From positions 1-8,476 of the forward strand of contig JAEZVM010000168.1 of the NCBI GenBank assembly GCA_023420795.1: DNA of 8,476 nt, in the 5' to 3' direction. This DNA is from Pseudomonadota bacterium (lineage in GTDB: Bacteria > Pseudomonadota > Gammaproteobacteria > Burkholderiales > Burkholderiaceae_D). The translations under genes were made by a program, and so were the position numbers. Within the stretch, counting starts at the first letter, position 1. The number at the start of each line of letters is the position of its first letter. Below are positions 1 through 7,100 of the stretch, in pieces. The notes below the pieces were generated by a model. It was not told where the DNA came from. It saw nothing but the letters and a program-made list of their open reading frames with translations, and made no database searches.

Positions 1-76
1 GCTCGGCAGCCTGGGGACTCGGAATGATTTCTGTCAGGACCGGGATGCCGGCATCCATCATGGGATTGGTACTCAT
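1..76 (-). CDS. Partial hypothetical protein, N-terminal 25 residues (possibly DUF2486-like)
   Basis: Only the first 25 codons are in the window; the gene continues past the left edge. The start is the ATG at 76-74, which overlaps the TGA stop of holC (75-73) in an ATGA arrangement, so translation is probably coupled to holC. A purine-rich GGAAAAG lies just upstream, inside the end of holC. The visible protein is acidic to neutral with no signal peptide, and contains the short stretch IPVLTEII. From memory this resembles the N-terminus of the small DUF2486 proteins encoded next to holC in Burkholderiales; that assignment is a guess from a short fragment. No function can be given. Methionines at residues 6 and 7 are alternative starts, but the overlap and the upstream purines favour the first. 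Confidence 0.55.
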   Translation of the reverse strand, partial: MSTNPMMDAGIPVLTEIIPSPQAAE

Positions 77-498
77 GTCTTTTCCGCGACAAAATGCGTT
101 AACGGATAGCCGCGCTGCTGGTAGAAACGGTAGCGTTCGCGTCCCGCCGCCTTGTCCGCATCGTCCGATGAAATGATCTCGAACATGCGCTCGAAACGCG
201 CGAAGTGGGCGGGCGTGCTGGCGGAGAGATTGATCAGGATCTGGTGATGCGGCAGGTCCGCCGCGTCGCTGTCGGTCAGGATGATCGGTGTGCTTGCTGC
301 GAGCGGATCGTTGGCGGCGACATGCGGCAGGAAATCCAATGCTGAAAACGTCCAGAGTGCCTCGTCCAGCGTTGCCAGTTCGTTTTTGTCGCCGGTCAGC
401 AGCACGATCTTGCAGTTCGCGGCGCGCGCCTTGCGCGCCAGGCGACAGGCATAGGCCAGTTTGTCCGGTACGTTGCTGTGAAAGTCGATACGGGTCAT
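73..498 (-). CDS. holC: DNA polymerase III subunit chi
   Basis: A 141-residue protein matching the usual chi length of about 140-150. Chi is an accessory subunit of the DNA polymerase III clamp loader; it binds single-stranded DNA-binding protein and, where present, the psi subunit, and so links the replisome to SSB-coated lagging strand. The N-terminus (MTRIDFHSNVPDKLAYACRL) is typical of HolC, as are the KARAANCKIVLLTGD segment, the DEALWTF region and the acidic stretch preceding the C-terminal RYRFYQQRGYPL. The ATG at 498-496 is chosen over an upstream in-frame one because the upstream extension would run through the end of the preceding gene and is low-complexity and Arg-rich. No clear Shine-Dalgarno is visible in the 11-base gap to the upstream gene, so translation may be coupled. 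holC is often found after pepA; here it follows a glutaredoxin-like gene. Confidence 0.9.
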   Translation of the reverse strand: MTRIDFHSNVPDKLAYACRLARKARAANCKIVLLTGDKNELATLDEALWTFSALDFLPHVAANDPLAASTPIILTDSDAADLPHHQILINLSASTPAHFARFERMFEIISSDDADKAAGRERYRFYQQRGYPLTHFVAEKT

Positions 499-509
499 GC
501 GATGTGAAT

Positions 510-1136
510 CTAGAAACGGAATCCCGGCGGCGCGTTGCCTGTCGCCGGCGGCAGTTCGGTCGCGGCCGGTTCTGCGACCATCCTGCTGTCTTTCTCTTCT
601 GCGGCCTGTTTGACTGCCCTGGGCGCAGTCGCGGCTGCGACGACCTTCGGATTGCGGTAGGTTTTCGGCAGCTTGCTGGTCTCCGGATAGCCGGCTGCAG
701 TCAGTGCGGCGTTCCATGCGCTTGGGTCGAAGTTGCGCTCCTTGGAGCGGCCTATCGTCAGGAAAGGCAGCTTGCCGTCACCGCCTGCCTTGCGCAATTC
801 CGCCGCATCCTCATTGGAGGTAACCGTCTTTTCGACGAACGGCACACCGCGTCCGGAAAGCAGAGTGCGGCCTTCATTGCAGGCACTGCAATCGTCTGTC
901 GTATAGAGCGTCACCGGATGGTTTTTCACCGCCTGTGCCACTTCATAGGGAAGGCCGGTGGTATCGGCGGTAGCGGATGCGGACGATTTCGTCTCGACGC
1001 GGGCTGCGGACTTCGGCGGCGGCGTGTCGCTGTAGGTGACCTTGCCGTCCGGTCCGACCCATTTGTACAACTGGGCATGCGCGCTTGCTGCGCACAGCAA
1101 CAGCAGCACTGAACAGGCTTGCAGCACACGTTTCAT
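510..1136 (-). CDS. Exported DUF4124 and glutaredoxin-like domain protein
   Basis: A 208-residue protein with three visible parts. Residues 1-21 form a signal peptide (MKR, then a leucine-rich core, then AHA before Gln22), predicting export to the periplasm. Residues about 22-41 are the start of a DUF4124 domain (LYKWVGPDGKVTYSDTPPP), a short module found at the N-terminus of many exported proteobacterial proteins. Residues about 73-150 look like a glutaredoxin/thioredoxin fold: VTLYTTDDCSACNEG carries a CxxC redox motif at Cys83 and Cys86, and KLPFLTIG has the expected cis-proline at Pro124. The tail beyond about 160 is Ala/Pro-rich with no recognised domain. A likely role is thiol-disulfide exchange in the periplasm, but the substrate is unknown. 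A good Shine-Dalgarno (AGGGGAAG, ending four bases before the ATG) supports the start. It lies 17 bases after prlC and 11 before holC. Confidence 0.85.
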   Translation of the reverse strand: MKRVLQACSVLLLLCAASAHAQLYKWVGPDGKVTYSDTPPPKSAARVETKSSASATADTTGLPYEVAQAVKNHPVTLYTTDDCSACNEGRTLLSGRGVPFVEKTVTSNEDAAELRKAGGDGKLPFLTIGRSKERNFDPSAWNAALTAAGYPETSKLPKTYRNPKVVAAATAPRAVKQAAEEKDSRMVAEPAATELPPATGNAPPGFRF

Positions 1137-1153
1137 AACACTTCCCCTGTTTT

Positions 1154-3223
1154 TCAGGACGCCATGCCGCTGTGGCGCAGCAGTGCGTCAATGCTCGGTT
1201 CGCGGCCCCGGAATGCCTTGAACGACTCCAGCGCGGTGCGTGCACCGCCGACGCCGAGAATCTCCCTCTGGAACTTGCGGCCGGTTTCAACCGACAGGAT
1301 GTTGCCGCCGGTTGCACCTGCTTCTTCGAATGCGCCGTAGGCATCGGACGACAATACCTCCGCCCACTTGTAGCTATAGTATCCCGCCGCATAGCCGCCT
1401 GCAAAGATGTGGCCGAAGGAATTCTGGAAGCGGTTGAAGGCCGGGGGGATCATTACTGCAACGCGATGACGTACTTCGTTCAGCACATCCTGCGCGCTGC
1501 GGCTGCCGTACGGATCATGGTCGAAATGCAGGTGCATATCGAACAGCGCGAACTCCACCTGGCGCAGCATCTGCAGGCCGGACTGGAAATTCTTCGCCGC
1601 GATCATCTTGTCGAACAGTTCACGCGGCAGCGGGGCGCCGGTGTCGGCATGCGCTGTCATGTGCTGCAGCACATCCCATTCCCAGCAAAAGTTTTCCATG
1701 AACTGTGACGGCAGTTCGACTGCATCCCATTCGACGCCGGAGATGCCCGACACGCCGAGCTCTTCCACCTGCGTAAGCATGTGATGCAGACCGTGCCCGA
1801 ATTCATGGAACAGGGTGATCACTTCATCATGCGTAAACAGCGCCGGCTTTTGTTCGCCGTCAATCACCGCCGGTTCGGTGAAATTGCAGGTCAGGTAGGC
1901 GACCGGCGTCTGCACTGCGCCTGACGGAAGCTTGCGCCGGCCGCGCGCATCGTCCATCCAGGCGCCGCCGCGCTTGCCGTTGCGCGCATACAGATCAAGG
2001 TAGAACTGACCGACCAGCTGGCCGTCCTTCTCGATACGGTAGAACTTCACATCCTTGTGCCAGACCGGTGCAGTATCTGGTTTGACTTCCACCGAGAACA
2101 GCGTCTGGATCACGCGGAACAGACCCTCGGTCACCTTCGGCTCGGGGAAGTACTGCTTCACTTCATGCTCCGAGAAGGCATAGCGCTGTTCGCGTAGCTT
2201 TTCAGAGGCGTAAGTGACGTCCCATGCTTCCAGCGTATCGAGGCCGAGTTCCTTCTTCGCGAACGCGCGCAATTCGGCGAGGTCGTTTTCGGCAAACGGC
2301 CTCGCCCGTTTTGCCAGGTCTTCGAGGAAGCCGGTCACTTGCTGCGGCGTCTCCGCCATCTTCGGCACCAGCGACACCTCGGCGAAATTGCGGAAGCCGA
2401 GCAGCTTCGCTTCCTCGTCGCGCAGCTTCAGGATCTCTGCGATGTTCTGCGTGTTGTCCCATTCCGGCTTGGCGCCGAGTTCGGATGCCTTGGTGGCATT
2501 GGCGCGGTAGATCGTTTCGCGCAGCTCGCGCTTGTCCGCGTACTGCAGGATGGGGAAGTAGGACGGGAAATGCAGCGTGAACTTGAAGCCCGGCTTGCCA
2601 TCCTTCTCCGCTGCGGCGCGCGCCGCCTGTTTCACATCCTCCGGCAGACCGGCCAGTTCAGACTCGTCTTCGATGAACAATGCATAGTCGTTGGTTGCGT
2701 CCAGCACATTCTCGGAAAACTTCGTGGACAACGTCGCCTGCTTTTCCTGGATTTCCGCAAAGCGCACCTTCTTGTCGTCCGGCAGTTCCGCGCCGCCGAG
2801 ACGGAAGTCGCGCAGCGCGTTATCGATGATTTTCTTGCGGGCCGGCGACAGCGCCTGATAGTCGCCGCTTGCCTTGAGCGCCCTGTATTTCTCGAACAGC
2901 GCGAGGTTCTGTCCCAGCTCGGTCCAGAACTCGGTAACTTTCGGCAGGTTCTCGTTGTAGGTCGCCCTCAGTTCCGGCGTATCGACCACCGCATTCAGGT
3001 GGCCGACGATGCCCCAGGCACGGCCCAGCTTTTCCGTCGCATTGTCCAGCGGCTCGACGAAATTATCCCAACTCACCTCGCGCATCGGTGCTTCCAGCCG
3101 CGCGACCACCGAGCGGTTTTCTTCCAGCAGTGCGGTGATCGCAGGTGTCACATGCTCCGGCTTGATCGCGTCGAAGCGCGGCAGGTCGGAAAAGTCGAGC
3201 AGGGGATTCAGGGCGGAGTTCAT
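1154..3223 (-). CDS. prlC: Oligopeptidase A (M3 family zinc metallopeptidase)
   Basis: A 689-residue cytoplasmic oligopeptidase, close to the roughly 680 residues of E. coli OpdA/PrlC, which degrades short peptides including cleaved signal peptides. The zinc site is visible: HEFGH at residues 473-477 gives two histidine ligands and catalytic Glu474, and the following VELPSQFMEN segment supplies the third ligand at Glu503. Further on, GYAAGYYSYKW (Gly610 to Trp620) is the conserved tyrosine- and glycine-rich loop of the M3 active site. The N-terminal 200 or so residues are the helical domain of the family. I start it at the ATG at 3223-3221, since the following NPLLDFSDLPRFDAIKPEHV aligns with the OpdA N-terminus; a start 13 codons earlier would overlap folD by 35 bases. 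The chosen start is four bases after the folD stop, implying translational coupling. The Shine-Dalgarno is weak (AGAAAGAA). The gene is also called opdA. Confidence 0.95.
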   Translation of the reverse strand: MNSALNPLLDFSDLPRFDAIKPEHVTPAITALLEENRSVVARLEAPMREVSWDNFVEPLDNATEKLGRAWGIVGHLNAVVDTPELRATYNENLPKVTEFWTELGQNLALFEKYRALKASGDYQALSPARKKIIDNALRDFRLGGAELPDDKKVRFAEIQEKQATLSTKFSENVLDATNDYALFIEDESELAGLPEDVKQAARAAAEKDGKPGFKFTLHFPSYFPILQYADKRELRETIYRANATKASELGAKPEWDNTQNIAEILKLRDEEAKLLGFRNFAEVSLVPKMAETPQQVTGFLEDLAKRARPFAENDLAELRAFAKKELGLDTLEAWDVTYASEKLREQRYAFSEHEVKQYFPEPKVTEGLFRVIQTLFSVEVKPDTAPVWHKDVKFYRIEKDGQLVGQFYLDLYARNGKRGGAWMDDARGRRKLPSGAVQTPVAYLTCNFTEPAVIDGEQKPALFTHDEVITLFHEFGHGLHHMLTQVEELGVSGISGVEWDAVELPSQFMENFCWEWDVLQHMTAHADTGAPLPRELFDKMIAAKNFQSGLQMLRQVEFALFDMHLHFDHDPYGSRSAQDVLNEVRHRVAVMIPPAFNRFQNSFGHIFAGGYAAGYYSYKWAEVLSSDAYGAFEEAGATGGNILSVETGRKFQREILGVGGARTALESFKAFRGREPSIDALLRHSGMAS

Positions 3224-3227
3224 CGAA

Positions 3228-4073
3228 TCAGGTTCTTTCTGCGGCCTCAATGGTGTTAACAAGCAGCATCGTGATCGTCATCGGTCCGACGCCGCCTGGC
3301 ACCGGCGTGATATAGCCGGCGACTTCCTTGGCATTGGCGAAATCCACATCGCCGCACAGCTTGCCTTCATCGTCGCGGTTCATGCCGACGTCGATCACGA
3401 CCGCGCCGGGCTTGACCATGTCGGCGGTGACGATGTTGCGCTTGCCGGTGGCGACCACCAGGATGTCGGCCTGCCGCGTATGATGGCCGAGGTCCCGGGT
3501 CTTCGAATTGCAGATGGTGACGGTCGCGCCCGCCTGCAAGAGCAGCATCGCCTGCGGCTTGCCGACGATGTTGGACGCACCCACCACCACCGCATTCGCG
3601 CCGCGCACCGGGTAGTTGATCGATTCCAGCATCTTCATCACGCCGTACGGCGTGCAAGGACGGAACAGCGGCTGGCCGGTCATCAGCAGGCCCGCGTTGC
3701 TGATGTGGAAGCCATCGACATCCTTTTCCGGAGCGATCGCTTCGATCACCTTATGAGCATTGATATGGGGCGGCAGGGGAAGTTGCACCAGAATGCCGTT
3801 GATTTTCGGATCGCGATTCAATGCATCGATGCGGGCCAGCAGTGCTTCCTCGCTCATGTCCGCCGCGTACTTTTCCATCACGGAATAAATGCCGTTGTCT
3901 TCGCAGGCTTTCACCTTGTTGCGCACATAGACCTGCGAGGCCGGATTGTCGCCGACCAGGATGACGGCGAGGCCGGGCTGCTTGCCCTTGGCGCTCAGGG
4001 CAGCGGCGCGCTGGGCGACGTCGGCGCGGATTTGTTTTGAAAGCTCGTTTCCGTTGATGAGTTGTGCAGACAT
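3228..4073 (-). CDS. folD: Bifunctional methylenetetrahydrofolate dehydrogenase / methenyltetrahydrofolate cyclohydrolase
   Basis: A 281-residue protein of normal FolD length. It oxidises 5,10-methylene-THF to 5,10-methenyl-THF with NAD(P)+ and hydrolyses that to 10-formyl-THF, supplying one-carbon units for purines and initiator formyl-methionine. Catalytic residues are in place: Tyr49 and Lys53 in QVYVRNKVKAC, Gln97 in GILVQLPLP, and Asp120 in EKDVDGFH. The PCTPYGVMKML motif and the C-terminal PGGVGPMTITMLL signature are intact. In the nucleotide-binding loop the usual GRSNIVGKP reads GASNIVGKP, with alanine at 166; in some homologues the arginine contacts the NADP 2'-phosphate, so cofactor preference may differ. 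The gene is first in the leftward operon. No good Shine-Dalgarno precedes the ATG at 4073-4071. A perfect TATAAT -10 box lies about 35 bases upstream. Confidence 0.97.
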   Translation of the reverse strand: MSAQLINGNELSKQIRADVAQRAAALSAKGKQPGLAVILVGDNPASQVYVRNKVKACEDNGIYSVMEKYAADMSEEALLARIDALNRDPKINGILVQLPLPPHINAHKVIEAIAPEKDVDGFHISNAGLLMTGQPLFRPCTPYGVMKMLESINYPVRGANAVVVGASNIVGKPQAMLLLQAGATVTICNSKTRDLGHHTRQADILVVATGKRNIVTADMVKPGAVVIDVGMNRDDEGKLCGDVDFANAKEVAGYITPVPGGVGPMTITMLLVNTIEAAERT

Positions 4074-4107
4074 GGTTGCTGTTGGAGTAAGTGCGGTTTA
4101 AAACGAG

Positions 4108-4113
4108 ATTATA
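4108..4113 (-). promoter_or_regulatory. Candidate -10 box of the folD operon promoter
   Basis: Read leftward, the sequence is a perfect TATAAT. It would place the transcript start near 4101-4102 and give a short leader of about 28 bases before the folD ATG at 4073. There is no recognisable TTGACA at a spacing of 16-18 bases; the position is GC-rich and occupied by an inverted repeat (4117-4137). There is no extended -10 TGn either. The promoter may be weak, or helped by an activator. The call rests on sequence alone. Confidence 0.5.
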
Positions 4114-4116
4114 AGT

Positions 4117-4137
4117 CGGCAGGTCCGCAGGACGCCG
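4117..4137. promoter_or_regulatory. Interrupted inverted repeat at the folD -35 position
   Basis: The arms are CGGC plus GTCC on the left and GGAC plus GCCG on the right, separated by GCA, with an extra AG in the left arm, giving eight complementary bases per side with a two-base bulge. It lies immediately upstream of the TATAAT box of the leftward promoter and covers the place where a -35 element is expected. Because it precedes the predicted transcript start, it would act as DNA, for example as a protein-binding site, not as an RNA hairpin of folD. A chance origin is possible in GC-rich DNA, and no regulator family is recognised. Confidence 0.3.
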
Positions 4138-4205
4138 CACAAAGCTGGGAAGCGACATGCTGCGTCGCCGCATAAATACCGCATTATGAAAACATATTCC
4201 GTAAT

Positions 4206-4234
4206 TTGGAAAATTGAAAATCTGCTGATAGAAT
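4206..4234 (+). promoter_or_regulatory. Candidate sigma-70 promoter of the aceE-aceF operon
   Basis: The -35 candidate TTGGAA (4206-4211, four of six consensus bases) is separated by 17 bases from the -10 candidate TAGAAT (4229-4234, five of six). The -10 is preceded by TGA (4226-4228), giving an extended -10 element. The predicted start is near 4241, producing a leader of about 87 bases before aceE. The stretch is AT-rich compared with the surrounding genes, as expected for a promoter. A small perfect inverted repeat (AATTT-GGA-AAATT, 4203-4215) covers the -35 and could be an operator, though such short AT-rich repeats arise easily by chance. Confidence 0.6.
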
Positions 4235-4277
4235 CTTTTCAACGCGCACCATCACGCCCATTTCTTGTCAAAAAACT

Positions 4278-4301
4278 CCCGGCTGCTTATCCGCAGACGG
4301 G
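4278..4301 (+). promoter_or_regulatory. Stem-loop in the aceE 5' leader
   Basis: In the predicted aceE leader, CCCG-G-CTGC (4278-4286) can pair with GCAG-A-CGGG (4293-4301) around the loop TTATCC: eight Watson-Crick pairs with one G-A mismatch. The stem ends 14 bases before the aceE Shine-Dalgarno, so it leaves that site open but close. It has no downstream T-run, so it is not an intrinsic terminator as it stands. It may stabilise the mRNA 5' end or serve as a binding site for a regulator. No known riboswitch class is recognised. Confidence 0.4.
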
Positions 4302-4315
4302 CATATCTTTCACGT

Positions 4316-4320
4316 AGGAG
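4316..4320 (+). promoter_or_regulatory. Ribosome binding site of aceE
   Basis: AGGAG lies seven bases before the ATG at 4328. This is a near-ideal Shine-Dalgarno and fixes the aceE start at 4328, rejecting the 21-residue Arg-rich upstream extension that is open in the same frame. Confidence 0.85.
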
Positions 4321-4327
4321 ACGCAAC

Positions 4328-7024
<2,697 letters not shown>

Positions 7025-7047
7025 TACGCTGGAATAACACTAACAAA

Positions 7048-7084
7048 TTCCCTTTCCCTTGCCTATTAACGGCAGGGGAGGGAA
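7048..7084 (+). promoter_or_regulatory. Stem-loop between aceE and aceF
   Basis: The left arm (7048-7063) pairs with the right arm (7071-7084) around the loop TATTAAC: nine pairs next to the loop including one G-U, then a two-base bulge (TT at 7053-7054), then five more pairs. The right arm ends five bases before the aceF Shine-Dalgarno GGAG at 7089. It is followed by an A-run, not a T-run, so it is not a rightward intrinsic terminator. Plausible roles, by analogy with other intercistronic hairpins, are blocking exonuclease decay of the aceE message or tuning aceF translation relative to aceE. This is inference. Confidence 0.55.
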
Positions 7085-7088
7085 AAAC

Positions 7089-7092
7089 GGAG
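7089..7092 (+). promoter_or_regulatory. Ribosome binding site of aceF
   Basis: GGAG lies eight bases before the ATG at 7101. It supports this start, and the reading frame then begins directly with the first lipoyl domain. A second purine-rich stretch just upstream (GGGGAGGG, 7075-7082) is sequestered in the intercistronic stem and is too far from the ATG to be the main site. Confidence 0.75.
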
Positions 7093-7100
7093 CCAACGCT

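Noticed and set aside
2339..3259. Plus-strand open frame of 306 codons opposite prlC
   Set aside because: It is the antisense of a well-supported M3 peptidase gene, and its composition is typical of a shadow frame.
3224..3262. Alternative prlC start 13 codons upstream
   Set aside because: It would overlap folD by 35 bases, and the homologous N-terminus begins at the later ATG, four bases after the folD stop.
3009..4040. Plus-strand open frame of 343 codons opposite folD and the start of prlC
   Set aside because: It is antisense to two genes with clear catalytic motifs. The translation is His/Asp/Arg-rich with no domain signature.
4152..4168. GCGAC / GTCGC inverted repeat in the divergent intergenic region
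   Set aside because: The arms are five bases with a seven-base spacer in GC-rich DNA and do not line up with either promoter. Too weak to call.
4171..4188. CATAA / TTATG inverted repeat upstream of the aceE promoter
   Set aside because: Five-base arms with an eight-base spacer in AT-rich sequence are easily a chance match.
4265..4327. Upstream in-frame extension of aceE by 21 codons
   Set aside because: The extension is Arg-rich and unlike known AceE N-termini, while AGGAG lies seven bases before the ATG at 4328.
7048..7084. Intercistronic hairpin as an intrinsic terminator after aceE
   Set aside because: The stem is followed by an A-run, not a T-run, on the plus strand, and aceF directly follows with its own ribosome binding site.
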